A stretch of DNA of 64,000 bases from Pectobacterium actinidiae (GTDB lineage Bacteria; Pseudomonadota; Gammaproteobacteria; Enterobacterales; Enterobacteriaceae), in NCBI RefSeq assembly GCF_000803315.1, contig NZ_JRMH01000001.1, positions 992,001 through 1,056,000 on the forward strand. The letters are read 5' to 3'. Each line of letters opens with the position of its first letter. The stretch's first letter is position 1. Below, in pieces: positions 11,224 through 21,299 of this stretch. The notes under the pieces are model-generated. The model was not told where the DNA came from. It saw only the letters and a list, made by a program, of their open reading frames with translations, and searched no databases. The translations under genes were made by a program, and so were the position numbers.

Positions 11224-11793
11224 CTAGGGGGACTCGGTTGCGGCAACGGGGGGCGGACTCTGTATTTCCTGAACCTGATGCACACGAACAAAGCCAAGTT
11301 CTTCCGGCGACAGGCCACTCAGGCGCAATTCAATAATCGCTTCGGTTTTTGGTAATAGTGTGGGGGAGACGACAAACGACTGTGTTTGCGTGTCGCCAGC
11401 TAAAGGCTTGCCGCTCACAGGATCGAGCCGTCCCCAGTCAAGCTGTGCGCCAAAGGCTGGTAGCCCCTTTGCGTCAAGCGTGCGAATGTGCAGCAACGCG
11501 CTTGTTCCGTTTGCTTCAGTCTCAATATTGCGTAACGAGACGTTGAGTCTGCCAATACTGCTCTCCAGCACGGTGTTGGTTTGTGCAGCAGGCAGTAAAT
11601 AAACGCCGGAAGTGGACTGGGAATTCAACGCATTTTGTCGCTCTAATGCCGTGGCCTGATCGGTCAGCGTTTGTAATTGCTGATTGAGCTGACCTATCTG
11701 ATTCTGCAATTTGGGCATCTGGCGCTGTTCAGCGCACCCTGCGAGCAAAACAAGCGCGGGCAGGAAGGTCAGTACGCGATATCGGGTTCTCAT
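11224..11793 (-). CDS. yajI: YajI-like lipoprotein (DUF3251)
   Basis: A 189-residue protein with a lipoprotein signal peptide ending in the lipobox LLAGC (cysteine about residue 20), so it is lipid-anchored in the envelope. Residues ~27-55 form a heptad-like, Gln/Leu-rich coiled coil. The C-terminal two thirds match the DUF3251 fold of E. coli YajI. The tail is proline-rich (PPPVAATESP). The function is unknown. Position just before nrdR on the opposite strand matches E. coli. Confidence 0.82.
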   Translation of the reverse strand: MRTRYRVLTFLPALVLLAGCAEQRQMPKLQNQIGQLNQQLQTLTDQATALERQNALNSQSTSGVYLLPAAQTNTVLESSIGRLNVSLRNIETEANGTSALLHIRTLDAKGLPAFGAQLDWGRLDPVSGKPLAGDTQTQSFVVSPTLLPKTEAIIELRLSGLSPEELGFVRVHQVQEIQSPPPVAATESP

Positions 11794-12010
11794 ATCTGTG
11801 GTTCCCCTTTCGATGTTTTATTCATTGATCCGTTGATCCCTGTTGCTGAGTTTAGCTGCGATTAAGCCTAAGTCATAGGTGAGACAGCTTTTTTCATCCT
11901 ATTACCGGAAGAGATGCGAAACCCTTCGCAACGTAGATCAGGAGTTTTGGTTAGTCCGTTAATTCAGGGTAAACTGTCGCTACGTTAAGGATTACTGGTC
12001 AGGACACATC

Positions 12011-12460
12011 ATGCATTGCCCGTTTTGTTCCGCTGTTGATACCAAAGTCATTGATTCCCGTCTGGTCGGCGAAGGTTCGCAAGTACGTCGTCGTCGGCAG
12101 TGTCTGGTTTGTCATGAGCGCTTCACTACGTTTGAAGTGGCTGAACTGGTGATGCCGCGAGTCATCAAAAGCAATGAAGTGCGCGAGCCTTTTAATGAGG
12201 ATAAATTGCGTAGCGGTATGCTGAAAGCACTGGAAAAAAGGCCAGTCAGTTCTGATGATGTCGAAATGGCGCTTAATCACATTAAATCGCATCTTCGTGC
12301 TACCGGAGAACGCGAGGTAACCACCAAGATGGTGGGGAACCTGGTGATGGAAGCGCTGAGAAAACTGGATAAAGTGGCTTATATCCGCTTTGCATCCGTG
12401 TATCGCAGTTTTGAAGATATCCGCGAATTTGGCGAAGAGATTGCGCGTTTGCAGGATTAA
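12011..12460 (+). CDS. nrdR: Transcriptional repressor NrdR
   Basis: A 149-residue repressor of ribonucleotide reductase genes. The N-terminal zinc ribbon uses C3, C6, C31 and C34, with an arginine-rich segment (RRRR, 26-29) that contacts DNA. The rest is an ATP-cone that reads ATP/dATP, starting near [18 protein letters not shown]. It heads the run nrdR-ribD-ribH-nusB-thiL-pgpA. I saw no NrdR-box pair in this window, so its targets lie elsewhere. Confidence 0.97.
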   Translation: MHCPFCSAVDTKVIDSRLVGEGSQVRRRRQCLVCHERFTTFEVAELVMPRVIKSNEVREPFNEDKLRSGMLKALEKRPVSSDDVEMALNHIKSHLRATGEREVTTKMVGNLVMEALRKLDKVAYIRFASVYRSFEDIREFGEEIARLQD

Positions 12461-12495
12461 GTCGCGCCAACACGACGGAGATAAGAGGTTCGGGA

Positions 12496-13632
12496 ATGAG
12501 TGCTTTTCAGGAGAATGGCCACTTGCCGCAGGATGAATTATACATGGCGCGCGCGTTAGAGCTGGCGCGCCGTGGCTGTTTCACGACAGCACCCAACCCC
12601 AATGTTGGCTGCGTGATCGTGCGTGATGGCGAAATTGTGGGTGAAGGCTATCATTTTCGTGCGGGTGAACCCCACGCAGAAGTGCATGCGCTGAGAATGG
12701 CGGGGGAACGTGCACGTGGCGCGACGGCCTACGTTACATTGGAGCCGTGTAGCCATCATGGCCGAACGCCGCCTTGTGCCGATGCATTGATTACTGCGGG
12801 TATTTCTCGTGTGGTTGCTGCGATGCAGGATCCAAATCCACAAGTGGCGGGTCGTGGTTTACATCGCTTACAGCAAGCGGGAATTGTTGTAAGTCATGGG
12901 TTGATGATGGCTGAAGCAGAGAAGGTGAATGTAGGCTTTCTGAAACGCATGCGGACAGGTTTTCCTTATGTGCAGCTCAAAATGGCGGCATCTTTGGATG
13001 GGCGTACTGCGATGGCGTCGGGAGAAAGCCAGTGGATTACCTCACCGCAGGCGCGGCAGGATGTGCAGCGTTTTCGTGCGGAGAGTGCCGCGATTCTGAG
13101 TAGTAGTGCGACGGTGTTAGCTGACGATCCTTCTCTCACGGTCCGCTGGTCAGAGCTGGGGGCTGATGTCCAGAAACGCTATGCAGAAGCGGATCTCAGG
13201 CAGCCCGTACGGGTGATTGTAGACAGTCAGCAACGTGTCACGCCGCAGCATCGTATTGTTAACCAACCGGGGGAAACTTGGCTGGCTCGCGTGCAGGCGG
13301 ATGAACAAGCGTGGCCGCAGGGCGTTGAACAAGTGATGCTACCGCAGCACAATGGCGGCGTTGATCTGGTCGCGCTGATGATGGTACTGGGGAGACGGCA
13401 GATTAACTCTGTTTGGGTCGAAGCCGGAGCCAGTCTGGCTGGTGCGCTGCTTAATGCAGGTGTTGTTGATGAACTTATCGTTTATCTGGCGCCAAAACTG
13501 CTGGGTGAAAATGCCCGTTCACTGTGCCTCTTGCCAGGGCTGGATCAGCTGGCTCAGGCACCGGAATTTGATATTGCAGACGTTCGCCAGATTGGCCCAG
13601 ATTTGCGATTGCGCCTGAAACCTAAATTCTGA
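12496..13632 (+). CDS. ribD: Riboflavin biosynthesis deaminase/reductase RibD
   Basis: A 378-residue bifunctional enzyme for steps two and three of riboflavin synthesis. The N-terminal deaminase has the zinc site H60-A-E62, C85 and C94 (PCSHHGRTPPC). The C-terminal reductase begins near LKMAASLDGRTAM and uses NADPH. Slightly longer than E. coli RibD (367). It starts 35 bases after nrdR. ribH follows after a 110-base gap, long enough for an internal promoter. No FMN riboswitch fold was recognised upstream. Confidence 0.96.
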   Translation: MSAFQENGHLPQDELYMARALELARRGCFTTAPNPNVGCVIVRDGEIVGEGYHFRAGEPHAEVHALRMAGERARGATAYVTLEPCSHHGRTPPCADALITAGISRVVAAMQDPNPQVAGRGLHRLQQAGIVVSHGLMMAEAEKVNVGFLKRMRTGFPYVQLKMAASLDGRTAMASGESQWITSPQARQDVQRFRAESAAILSSSATVLADDPSLTVRWSELGADVQKRYAEADLRQPVRVIVDSQQRVTPQHRIVNQPGETWLARVQADEQAWPQGVEQVMLPQHNGGVDLVALMMVLGRRQINSVWVEAGASLAGALLNAGVVDELIVYLAPKLLGENARSLCLLPGLDQLAQAPEFDIADVRQIGPDLRLRLKPKF

Positions 13633-13742
13633 TGTGTATGTAAATACGTGGTGCACGTCCGACAAAACCGGATACGTGCCAACAAAAATTATGATAGAAT
13701 CCGCCCCCCTGCGGGCCATAAAGACCAGATACAAGGAAAGCT

Positions 13743-14219
13743 ATGAACGTTATCGAAGGTGTTGTTGCTACTCCTGATGCCCGTGTGGCGATTGCGATTG
13801 CGCGTTTTAACCATTTTATTAATGACAGCCTGCTGGAAGGTGCGATTGATGCATTGAAACGCATCGGTCAGGTTAAAGACGAAAACATCACCGTTGTCTG
13901 GGTGCCGGGTGCATACGAACTGCCATTAACGGTTCGTGCACTGACCAAAAGCGCGAAAAATGGCGGATATGATGCCGTGATTGCTCTGGGAACGGTTATC
14001 CGTGGTGGAACAGCGCATTTTGAATTTGTTGCTGGCGAGTGTAGCTCAGGCCTGTCCTCCGTTGCGATGGACAGTGAAATCCCTGTCGCTTTCGGCGTTC
14101 TGACGACGGAAAGCATTGAACAGGCGATTGAGCGTGCTGGCACGAAAGCGGGGAACAAAGGTGCAGAAGCCGCTTTGACCGCGCTAGAAATGATTAATGT
14201 ATTGAAAGCGATTAAGTAA
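13743..14219 (+). CDS. ribH: 6,7-dimethyl-8-ribityllumazine synthase
   Basis: A 158-residue enzyme (E. coli RibE/RibH is 156). It condenses the RibD-pathway pyrimidine with 3,4-dihydroxybutanone phosphate to make lumazine, the riboflavin precursor. Family motifs include [23 protein letters not shown] and [17 protein letters not shown]; the catalytic histidine is in the latter. The protein normally forms icosahedral 60-mers. An AAGGAAAG ribosome site precedes the ATG. nusB follows after 24 bases. Confidence 0.97.
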   Translation: MNVIEGVVATPDARVAIAIARFNHFINDSLLEGAIDALKRIGQVKDENITVVWVPGAYELPLTVRALTKSAKNGGYDAVIALGTVIRGGTAHFEFVAGECSSGLSSVAMDSEIPVAFGVLTTESIEQAIERAGTKAGNKGAEAALTALEMINVLKAIK

Positions 14220-14243
14220 GCCTGATTAAGTAAGGGGAATTCC

Positions 14244-14663
14244 GTGAAACCTGCTGCTCGTCGCCGCGCTCGTGAATGTGCGGTTCAAGCGCTTTACTCC
14301 TGGCAGTTATCTAAAAATGATATTGCCGATGTTGAACACCAATTCCTGAGCGAGCAGGATGTCAAAGATGTCGACATTACCTATTTCCGTGAATTGCTGG
14401 CGGGTGTTGCCACTCAGGCTGAGAAGCTTGATCAACTGATGGCACCTTTCCTGTCTCGTCAAATTGAGGAATTGGGACAGGTTGAAAAAGCGATTCTGCG
14501 TTTGGCGATGTTTGAGCTGAGCAAGCGCGAAGACGTTCCTTACAAGGTGGCGATTAACGAGGCCATCGAACTGGCTAAAATCTTCGGTGCTGAAGATAGC
14601 CATAAGTTTGTGAATGGCGTGCTGGACAAAGCTGCTCCGAGTGTACGGAAAGGCAAGAAGTAA
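14244..14663 (+). CDS. nusB: Transcription antitermination protein NusB
   Basis: A 139-residue all-helical RNA-binding protein (same length as E. coli). With S10 (NusE) it binds boxA in ribosomal RNA leaders and supports antitermination. The arginine-rich start ([20 protein letters not shown]) is the boxA RNA contact region. Translation begins at GTG 14244, preceded by TAAGGGGA. A strong palindrome follows before thiL. Confidence 0.97.
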   Translation: MKPAARRRARECAVQALYSWQLSKNDIADVEHQFLSEQDVKDVDITYFRELLAGVATQAEKLDQLMAPFLSRQIEELGQVEKAILRLAMFELSKREDVPYKVAINEAIELAKIFGAEDSHKFVNGVLDKAAPSVRKGKK

Positions 14664-14672
14664 AATGAATCG

Positions 14673-14707
14673 AATCAGGGCCGGATATCCGGCCCTGATC
14701 GCTTTTG
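14673..14707 (+). terminator. Hairpin between nusB and thiL, possible attenuator
   Basis: ATCAGGGCCGG (14674-14684) pairs perfectly with CCGGCCCTGAT (14689-14699) around an ATAT loop, then CGCTTTTG follows. The stem is very stable but the T-run is short. It lies only about 33 bases before the thiL start, so it may trim or reduce thiL-pgpA expression. Confidence 0.65.
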
Positions 14708-14731
14708 AATGATAGGCTGGCTGGAAAGGTT

Positions 14732-15712
14732 ATGGTTGAAGGTGAGTTTGACCTTATTGCCCGCTATTTTAATCGGGTCCGAAGTTCACGTCGCGATGTT
14801 GAATTAGGCATCGGTGATGACTGTGCGTTACTGACGGTGGCAGATAAGCAGATGCTAGCGGTGAGTACCGACACGCTGGTGTCTGGCGTTCATTTCCTAC
14901 CTGATATCGATCCCGCCGATCTGGGGTACAAATCTCTGGCGGTCAATTTAAGCGATCTGGCTGCGATGGGCGCCGATCCTGCCTGGCTTTCTCTGGCCAT
15001 TACCCTACCTAAAAGCAATAGTCAGTGGCTATCCGCATACAGCGACAGCTTGTTTGAGTTGCTTGATTATTATGGCATGCAGTTGGTGGGGGGCGATACG
15101 ACGCGCGGCCCACTGAGCCTGACGCTGACTATTCACGGTCTGGTACCAGCAGGTCGGGCATTGACGCGGCGCGGGGCCAGAATTGGTGACTGGATTTATG
15201 TTACCGGTTCATTAGGCGACAGCGCGGCGGGTCTGGCTATCCTCCAGAATACACTGCACGTTGATGATGAAGAGACGCGTCAGAGATTGATCCAACGTCA
15301 CCTCCGTCCTCAGCCGAGAATCCTGCAAGGGCAGGCGTTGCGCGATCTGGCCAATTCGGCTATCGATCTTTCTGACGGCCTCATTTCCGATCTACAGCAT
15401 ATACTTAAAGCCAGCGAGTGCGGCGCGCGTATTAATCTGGACGCGATCCCCCAATCTGATTGGCTGCGGGGTTGCGTCGGTGAAGAGCAGGCGCTGCGTT
15501 GGGCGCTATCTGGCGGCGAAGACTATGAACTGTGCTTTACCGTGCCGGAAATTAACCGTGGTGCGCTGGAACTGGCCTTGGGGCATCTCGGCGCTGACTA
15601 CACCTGTATCGGGCAAATCGGACCTTCCTCTGAAGGGCTACGCTTTTTCAGGGATAATAAAGCGACCGAGCTGAACTGGAAGGGGTATGACCATTTTAGC
15701 GAGCAAAACTGA
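14732..15712 (+). CDS. thiL: Thiamine-monophosphate kinase
   Basis: A 326-residue enzyme (E. coli 325) that phosphorylates thiamine monophosphate to thiamine diphosphate, the active cofactor. It belongs to the PurM/ThiL ATP-binding family, with [20 protein letters not shown] and [13 protein letters not shown] near the N-terminus. The ATG at 14732 is preferred over an in-frame TTG 27 bases upstream. It gives the family's [10 protein letters not shown] start and has GGAAAGG just before it. Its 3' end overlaps the pgpA start by 26 bases, implying translational coupling. Confidence 0.95.
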   Translation: MVEGEFDLIARYFNRVRSSRRDVELGIGDDCALLTVADKQMLAVSTDTLVSGVHFLPDIDPADLGYKSLAVNLSDLAAMGADPAWLSLAITLPKSNSQWLSAYSDSLFELLDYYGMQLVGGDTTRGPLSLTLTIHGLVPAGRALTRRGARIGDWIYVTGSLGDSAAGLAILQNTLHVDDEETRQRLIQRHLRPQPRILQGQALRDLANSAIDLSDGLISDLQHILKASECGARINLDAIPQSDWLRGCVGEEQALRWALSGGEDYELCFTVPEINRGALELALGHLGADYTCIGQIGPSSEGLRFFRDNKATELNWKGYDHFSEQN

Positions 15713-16223
15713 TTCCGCGAATAAGACGAAAGGCGCTGAAGTGGCAAAACGCCGCTTACGGCTAAGTAACCCGTGGCACCTGCTGGCGACAGGGTTTGGC
15801 AGCGGTCTGTCTCCCTGGATGCCGGGTACGGTAGGGTCATTGGCCGCGATTCCCCTGTGGTATCTCATGTCCTACCTGCCGCTTGAATTGTATTCGCTGC
15901 TGGTCATGCTGAGCATTTGTATCGGTGTTTACCTGTGTCATCAGACAGCGAAAGACATGGGCGTTCACGATCACGGCAGCATCGTCTGGGACGAGTTTGT
16001 CGGTATGTGGATTACCCTGATGGCGATTCCGGTGGATAAGTGGCAATGGGTGGCGGCAGGGTTTGTCGTCTTCCGCTGTCTGGATATTTGGAAACCCTGG
16101 CCGATTCGCTGGTTCGATCGCAACGTGCACGGCGGCATGGGCATTATGATCGATGATATCGTCGCGGGGGTGATCTCTGCGGGGATTATCTATTTTATCG
16201 GCTATCACTGGCCGGCATTCTGA
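15687..16223 (+). CDS. pgpA: Phosphatidylglycerophosphatase A
   Basis: A 178-residue inner-membrane enzyme that removes the phosphate from phosphatidylglycerophosphate to give phosphatidylglycerol. Several hydrophobic helices surround the conserved [16 protein letters not shown] and [17 protein letters not shown] segments, whose acidic residues bind magnesium. The N-terminus reads MTIL as in E. coli PgpA and overlaps thiL, fixing the start. E. coli has yajO next; here dxs comes directly after, on the other strand. Confidence 0.96.
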   Translation: MTILASKTDSANKTKGAEVAKRRLRLSNPWHLLATGFGSGLSPWMPGTVGSLAAIPLWYLMSYLPLELYSLLVMLSICIGVYLCHQTAKDMGVHDHGSIVWDEFVGMWITLMAIPVDKWQWVAAGFVVFRCLDIWKPWPIRWFDRNVHGGMGIMIDDIVAGVISAGIIYFIGYHWPAF

Positions 16224-16256
16224 CGTTACTGTGTTATTGAATCACTCACATTATTG

Positions 16257-16279
16257 AACCGGGGCGATGTGCCCCGGTT
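16257..16279. terminator. Hairpin between convergent pgpA and dxs
   Basis: AACCGGGGC (16257-16265) pairs with GCCCCGGTT (16271-16279) around a five-base loop. It is the only structure in the short convergent gap, but it lacks a good U-tail on either strand. Confidence 0.6.
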
Positions 16280-16291
16280 ATCGTGAGTTGC

Positions 16292-18157
16292 TTATTTCAT
16301 CCACTGCGTGATTCTGCGCTCGATGCCTGTGGCATCCAAACCCAGATCGGCTCGGATTTCTTCCTGCGAGCCTTGTGGGATAAAGACGTCCGGTAGCCCA
16401 ATGTTCAGCACCGAGACGGCAAGGCGTTTCGCCATCAGGAATTCATTCACGCCGCTCCCTGCGCCGCCCATGACCGCATTCTCTTCCAGCGTCACAAACG
16501 TGCTGTGGGACTGCGCCAGCTCTTCAAGTAACGCTTCATCCAGCGGTTTCACAAAGCGCATGTCGACGAGGGTGGCGTTTAACTTCTCTGCCGCAGCCTG
16601 AGCTTCCTGCAATAGCGTACCGAAGTTCAGAATCGCGATCGTTTCGCCCTGACGACGCACCACACCTTTACCGATTGGCAGCTCTGAGAGCGGCGTCAGT
16701 GCCGTACCGGTACCATTTCCCCGTGGATAGCGCACCGCTGTCGGGCCTTTCTGGTAGTGATAGCCCGTGTGCAGCATCTGGCGACACTCATTTTCATCGC
16801 TAGGCGTCATGATGATCATGTTCGGGATACAGCGTAAGAAAGAGAGATCGAACGCCCCCTGATGCGTTTGTCCATCCGCACCAACAATACCGCCGCGATC
16901 GATAGCAAACAGAACGGGCAGATTCTGGATCGCCACATCGTGGATGACCTGATCGTAAGCACGTTGCAGGAAAGTCGAGTAAATGGCGACAACCGGATGA
17001 TAACCGCCGACAGCCAGACCGGCAGCAAACGTGACGGCATGCTGTTCGGCAATCGCTACGTCAAAATATTGCTGTGGGTAGTCGCGGGAGAATTGCACCA
17101 TGCCAGAGCCTTCGCGCATGGCAGGCGTGATTGCCATGAGCTTGCTGTCTTTGGCGGCCGTTTCCTGTAACCATTGACCGAAGATTTTGGAATAGGTTGG
17201 TTGCGCACCTTCTTTGCTTTTCGGTAGCGTGCCGCTGGCAGGATCGAATTTCGGCACGGCGTGCCAACTGATCGGATCCTGCTCAGCAGGGGCGTAACCT
17301 TTTCCTTTCTTCGTCATGATGTGCAGGAGCTGTGGGCCTTTCAGATTACGCATGTTCTTCAGCGTATGTGCCAGCGCCTGAACGTCATGACCGTCAACCG
17401 GGCCGATATAGTTAAAACCCAGTTCCTCAAATAGCGTACCCGGCACGACCATGCCTTTAAGGTGCTCTTCGGTGCGCTTCACCAGCTCTTTGATGGGCGG
17501 CAGGCCGGATAAGACCTTTTTACCGCCTTCGCGCAGGCTAGCGTAGAGCTTGCCGGATAGCAGCTGTGCCAGATGGTTGTTCAGTGCGCCGACGTTTTCT
17601 GAAATCGACATTTCATTGTCGTTCAGTACCACCAGCAGATCGGATTTGATGTCGCCTGCGTGGTTCATCGCCTCAAAGGCCATGCCTGCGGTAATCGCGC
17701 CGTCGCCGATCACACAAACGGTACGACGGCCTTTGCCTTCACGCTCGGCCGCAACGGCCATGCCCAGCCCGGCACTGATTGAGGTGGATGAATGGCCGAC
17801 GCTTAATACGTCATAGTCGCTTTCATCGCGCCACGGAAAGGGGTGCAAACCGCCTTTTTGACGGATCGTTGAAATACGATCGCGGCGGCCTGTGAGGATC
17901 TTGTGCGGGTAAGCCTGATGACCGACATCCCACACCAGATGATCGAAAGGGGTGTCATAGACGTAATGCAGTGCAACCGTTAATTCAACCGTCCCTAACC
18001 CTGAAGCAAAATGGCCGCTTGAACGGCTGACGCTGTCCAGCAGATATTGGCGCAGCTCATCGCACAGCTTTGGCAGGCTCTCTTTCGGTAGCAACCGAAG
18101 TTCATCCGGTGTTTCCACTAACGCCAATGTAGGGTACTTCGCGGTATCAAAACTCAT
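16292..18157 (-). CDS. dxs: 1-deoxy-D-xylulose-5-phosphate synthase
   Basis: A 621-residue thiamine-diphosphate enzyme (E. coli 620). It joins pyruvate and glyceraldehyde 3-phosphate to open the MEP pathway for isoprenoids, and its product also feeds thiamine and pyridoxal synthesis. Landmarks are [15 protein letters not shown], the cofactor motif [18 protein letters not shown]...NDNEMSISE and [15 protein letters not shown]. It is last in xseB-ispA-dxs. The start lies next to a duplicated start-like sequence (see repeat at 18152-18171). Confidence 0.97.
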   Translation of the reverse strand: MSFDTAKYPTLALVETPDELRLLPKESLPKLCDELRQYLLDSVSRSSGHFASGLGTVELTVALHYVYDTPFDHLVWDVGHQAYPHKILTGRRDRISTIRQKGGLHPFPWRDESDYDVLSVGHSSTSISAGLGMAVAAEREGKGRRTVCVIGDGAITAGMAFEAMNHAGDIKSDLLVVLNDNEMSISENVGALNNHLAQLLSGKLYASLREGGKKVLSGLPPIKELVKRTEEHLKGMVVPGTLFEELGFNYIGPVDGHDVQALAHTLKNMRNLKGPQLLHIMTKKGKGYAPAEQDPISWHAVPKFDPASGTLPKSKEGAQPTYSKIFGQWLQETAAKDSKLMAITPAMREGSGMVQFSRDYPQQYFDVAIAEQHAVTFAAGLAVGGYHPVVAIYSTFLQRAYDQVIHDVAIQNLPVLFAIDRGGIVGADGQTHQGAFDLSFLRCIPNMIIMTPSDENECRQMLHTGYHYQKGPTAVRYPRGNGTGTALTPLSELPIGKGVVRRQGETIAILNFGTLLQEAQAAAEKLNATLVDMRFVKPLDEALLEELAQSHSTFVTLEENAVMGGAGSGVNEFLMAKRLAVSVLNIGLPDVFIPQGSQEEIRADLGLDATGIERRITQWMK

Positions 18158-18171
18158 TAGAGACTCATTAG
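18152..18171 (-). repeat. Duplicated start-codon context with mini-ORF before dxs
   Basis: On the minus strand CTAATGAGT occurs twice, 11 bases apart. The first copy opens a three-codon frame (ATG-AGT-CTC-TAA at 18168-18157 region). Its TAA overlaps the dxs ATG as TAATG. The second copy is the dxs start (MSFD). This stop-start overlap is the classical arrangement for re-initiation. Confidence 0.75.
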
Positions 18172-18175
18172 GTAA

Positions 18176-19087
18176 TTACTTATCGCGTTCAACGATGAAA
18201 TTCGCCAGCGCTTGTAATGGGGCAATATTCAGGGGAATCGGGCTGGATGCGACAAGATCGTCCAGCGATGCCAGTGATTCCTGATAGAGCTCCTGTGCTT
18301 TTTTTCGTGCGTTATCTAACCCCAGTAAGCTGGGATAGGTGCTTTTACCTAGCTGCTGGTCTGCACCCTGACGTTTGCCTGTTGTCGCGCTGTCGCCAAC
18401 AACATCGAGAATATCGTCCTGAACCTGAAAAGCGAGCCCAATCGCGTTAGCGTAGCGATCCAGATGGGGTAAAGCGGCGCGGCCTGTTTCACCGGCTGCC
18501 AGTGCGCCGAGTCGGACAGCGGCGCGAATTAATGCACCGGTTTTGTGGCGGTGAATCCGCTCTAACGCGGCCAGATCGACCTGATGGCCTTCCGCTTCCA
18601 GATCGAAAGCCTGACCACCGCACATGCCTGCTACACCACTGGCGTGAGCCAATTCTGAGATCATCGCCACTCGATCGCGGTCAGAGACCTGCGGCATTGG
18701 CGCGTCGGCCAGAATGGAGAATGCCAGCGTTTGCAATGCATCACCCGCAAGAATGGCAGTAGCTTCACCAAACTTGATGTGGCAGGTTGGCTGTCCGCGT
18801 CGCAAATCGTCGTCATCCATTGCTGGTAGATCGTCATGAATCAATGAATAAGCATGGATACATTCGACTGCCGCAGCAGGCGCATCCAGACTCTCTAACG
18901 ACATGCCAAACAGTTCACCCGTAGTATAAACCAGAAACGGGCGCAGGCGTTTGCCTCCTAAGAGTGAGCCATACTCCATCGCATTGACCAGTGGACTACT
19001 CTGAAAGGGGAGGCTGGCGATGAAATGCCCCAACATACGGTTCGTGCGTTGGTAATGCGCATTCAGTTGCGTGCTGAAATCGGTCAT
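18176..19087 (-). CDS. ispA: Farnesyl diphosphate synthase (geranyltranstransferase)
   Basis: A 303-residue prenyltransferase that builds geranyl and farnesyl diphosphate from DMAPP and IPP. The two aspartate-rich magnesium motifs are present: [10 protein letters not shown] (85-94) and DDILD (224-228). It overlaps xseB by four bases (ATGA), which indicates translational coupling, and dxs follows 18 bases on. This puts the first enzyme and a chain-length enzyme of isoprenoid synthesis in one operon. Confidence 0.97.
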   Translation of the reverse strand: MTDFSTQLNAHYQRTNRMLGHFIASLPFQSSPLVNAMEYGSLLGGKRLRPFLVYTTGELFGMSLESLDAPAAAVECIHAYSLIHDDLPAMDDDDLRRGQPTCHIKFGEATAILAGDALQTLAFSILADAPMPQVSDRDRVAMISELAHASGVAGMCGGQAFDLEAEGHQVDLAALERIHRHKTGALIRAAVRLGALAAGETGRAALPHLDRYANAIGLAFQVQDDILDVVGDSATTGKRQGADQQLGKSTYPSLLGLDNARKKAQELYQESLASLDDLVASSPIPLNIAPLQALANFIVERDK

Positions 19088-19332
19088 AGCGAGTCGTTAT
19101 CCGGCGTAAACGGTGACAGCGGCGCATCGGGATCGTCGCTCAGCAGGATTTGAACGCGCTGTTCCGCCTGTTGCAGTTTTTGCTGACCCTGACGAGCGAG
19201 CTGGATGCCATGCTCAAACTCATTTAGCGCATCGTCCAGTGGCAGTTCGCCTGATTCGAGGCGGGTAACGATTTTTTCCAGTTCGTTCAGCGAGCTTTCA
19301 AAGCTGACTGGCTGCTCGGTCTTCTTAGGCAT
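19084..19332 (-). CDS. xseB: Exodeoxyribonuclease VII small subunit
   Basis: An 82-residue helical protein (E. coli 80) that binds XseA to form the single-strand-specific exonuclease VII. Family signature: [31 protein letters not shown] at residues ~9-40, which forms the coiled helices. The large-subunit gene is not in the window. It is the first gene of xseB-ispA-dxs and is divergent from thiI. Confidence 0.95.
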   Translation of the reverse strand: MPKKTEQPVSFESSLNELEKIVTRLESGELPLDDALNEFEHGIQLARQGQQKLQQAEQRVQILLSDDPDAPLSPFTPDNDSL

Positions 19333-19440
19333 AGTGGTTTCAGAATCCTGGTGTTATACGCCGTTGGCTTGTGGCGGCAGAGCGTGGTGTTGCGTGTGGT
19401 CATCCGTGGATGCGCAACAATTATACGGTTAAAGCGCACA

Positions 19441-19517
19441 GTATATCTTCATATAATGATATACTCCGCGCCCTGGATGCTATTGGTAAAATCATCTCTA
19501 TTTTGGCTGATTTTACC
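19441..19517 (+). repeat. Two inverted repeats in the thiI upstream region
   Basis: GTATATC/GATATAC (19441-19464, 10-base spacer) and GGTAAAATCA/TGATTTTACC (19485-19494 and 19508-19517, 13-base spacer). Both are perfect in their arms and lie in the 250-base divergent gap between xseB and thiI. They could be a regulator site or a leader hairpin; no known motif is recognised. Confidence 0.6.
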
Positions 19518-19584
19518 GATAACGTGATTTTAGTGCTCAGGGTAAATTTATTTACGCCTTTCTGACCAAGTAACGACAGCCACC

Positions 19585-21033
19585 ATGAAGTTTATCATTA
19601 AATTGTTCCCGGAAATCACCATCAAGAGCCAATCTGTGCGGTTACGCTTTATCAAGATTCTAACCGGAAACATTCGCAACGTATTAAAACACTATGATGA
19701 AGCGCTGGCGGTTGTCCGTCACTGGGATCATATCGAAGTTCGAGCCAAAGACGAAAGCCAGCGTGAGGCGATTCGTGATGCGCTGACGAGAATTCCGGGC
19801 ATTCACCATATTCTGGAAGTTGAAGATCACGCCTACACCGATGTGCACAATATCTTTGAACAAGCGCTGGCGCTGTACCGTGAGCGGTTGGAAGGCAAGA
19901 CGTTTTGCGTGCGAGTGAAACGCCGCGGTAAGCATGAATTCAGCTCACAGGATGTCGAACGTTACGTCGGTGGTGGCTTGAATCAACACATTGAAACGGC
20001 ACGGGTCAATCTCACTGCCCCGCAGGTCACCGTGCATCTGGAAATCGAGCAGGACCGTCTGCTATTGATTAAAGGGCGCTATGAAGGTATCGGCGGCTTC
20101 CCAATCGGTACGCAGGAAGATGTGTTGTCATTGATTTCTGGAGGTTTTGACTCCGGCGTCTCCAGCTATATGTTAATGCGTCGTGGATGTCGTGTGCATT
20201 ACTGCTTCTTCAACCTGGGTGGCGCAGCACATGAAATTGGGGTGAAACAGGTCGCACACTATCTGTGGAACCGCTTTGGTAGCTCGCATCGGGTGCGTTT
20301 TATTGCTATCGACTTCGATCCCGTCGTGGGTGAAATTCTCGAGAAGGTCGACGACGGTCAAATGGGCGTTGTGCTGAAGCGCATGATGGTGCGTGCGGCC
20401 TCAAAAATGGCTGAGCGTTACGGTGTTCAGGCGTTGGTAACGGGTGAAGCGTTAGGGCAGGTGTCCAGCCAGACGCTGACCAACCTGCGTTTGATCGATA
20501 ACGCCTCTGATACCCTGATTTTGCGCCCGCTGATTTCTCACGATAAAGAACACATTATCAAACAGGCTCGTGAATTGGGGACGGAAGATTTTGCCAAAAC
20601 GATGCCAGAATACTGTGGTGTGATCTCTAAAAGCCCGACGGTGAAGGCGGTAAAAGCGAAGATCGAGGCTGAAGAAAGCCACTTTGATTTTGCCATTCTG
20701 GATCGCGTGGTGAGTGAAGCCCGTAATATTGATATCCGTGAGATCGCCGAACAGACCAAGCAAGAGGTGGTTGAAGTAGAGACAGTCGCGTCGTTTGCGC
20801 CAACGGACGTGCTGCTGGATATCCGCGCGCCGGATGAACAGGACGATAAGCCGCTTGAGCTGGAGCAGGTCGAAATCAAATCCTTACCGTTCTACAAGCT
20901 GGGTACGCAGTTCGGCGATTTGGATCAGAGTAAAACCTATCTGCTTTACTGCGAGCGTGGTGTGATGAGCCGCTTGCAGGCACTGTATCTGCGTGAGCAA
21001 GGTTTTACCAATGTGAAGGTATACCGTCCGTAA
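19585..21033 (+). CDS. thiI: tRNA 4-thiouridine sulfurtransferase ThiI
   Basis: A 482-residue enzyme (same length as E. coli). It puts sulfur on U8 of tRNA and supplies sulfur for the thiazole ring of thiamine. Order: ferredoxin-like and THUMP RNA-binding domains, a PP-loop ATPase with [11 protein letters not shown] (about residues 184-194), then a C-terminal rhodanese domain with the persulfide cysteine C456 (LLYCERGVM). The second redox cysteine is in [12 protein letters not shown], near residue 344. All key residues are intact. Confidence 0.97.
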   Translation: MKFIIKLFPEITIKSQSVRLRFIKILTGNIRNVLKHYDEALAVVRHWDHIEVRAKDESQREAIRDALTRIPGIHHILEVEDHAYTDVHNIFEQALALYRERLEGKTFCVRVKRRGKHEFSSQDVERYVGGGLNQHIETARVNLTAPQVTVHLEIEQDRLLLIKGRYEGIGGFPIGTQEDVLSLISGGFDSGVSSYMLMRRGCRVHYCFFNLGGAAHEIGVKQVAHYLWNRFGSSHRVRFIAIDFDPVVGEILEKVDDGQMGVVLKRMMVRAASKMAERYGVQALVTGEALGQVSSQTLTNLRLIDNASDTLILRPLISHDKEHIIKQARELGTEDFAKTMPEYCGVISKSPTVKAVKAKIEAEESHFDFAILDRVVSEARNIDIREIAEQTKQEVVEVETVASFAPTDVLLDIRAPDEQDDKPLELEQVEIKSLPFYKLGTQFGDLDQSKTYLLYCERGVMSRLQALYLREQGFTNVKVYRP

Positions 21034-21040
21034 TAGGAAT

Positions 21041-21240
21041 AAGGCGCGCAAGCGCCTTAGACTTGCTGACAAAGTGCGCCGAGCGGTGGTAATGGATAGA
21101 TCGTAAAGACGCTGCAAGTACCTCCCTGTAAGCTCGAGCCGCGCAGATATGAATCTCATCCATGAGATTCCCCCTTTCAGGGCCGTCGCAAGCGACGTTC
21201 AAAAACGTTCCTGACGTTTTTGTCCTTGGCGCGGACGCTT
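21041..21240. repeat. Hairpin-rich intergenic segment after thiI
   Basis: Four inverted repeats lie in about 180 bases: AAGGCGC/GCGCCTT (21041-21058), GAATCTCAT/ATGAGATTC (21151-21170), CGTCGC/GCGACG (21184-21197) and AAAAACGT/ACGTTTTT (21201-21221). The last resembles the core of the ERIC-like element at 4683-4706 (both GTTCAAAA...CG...ACG...TTTTGTC). The first may serve as the thiI terminator, but without a T-run. The rest looks like a cluster of dispersed palindromic repeats. Confidence 0.6.
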
Positions 21241-21299
21241 TACTCTTCTATTCCATTATCACCGTTTTCGTTCCCCAAATAGATTTATCAACGACAGAA

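Noticed and set aside
13633..13742. FMN riboswitch before ribH
   Set aside because: The gap is too short and lacks the conserved RFN-element blocks.
19333..19584. TPP riboswitch before thiI
   Set aside because: No conserved thi-box elements were seen; only two simple inverted repeats.
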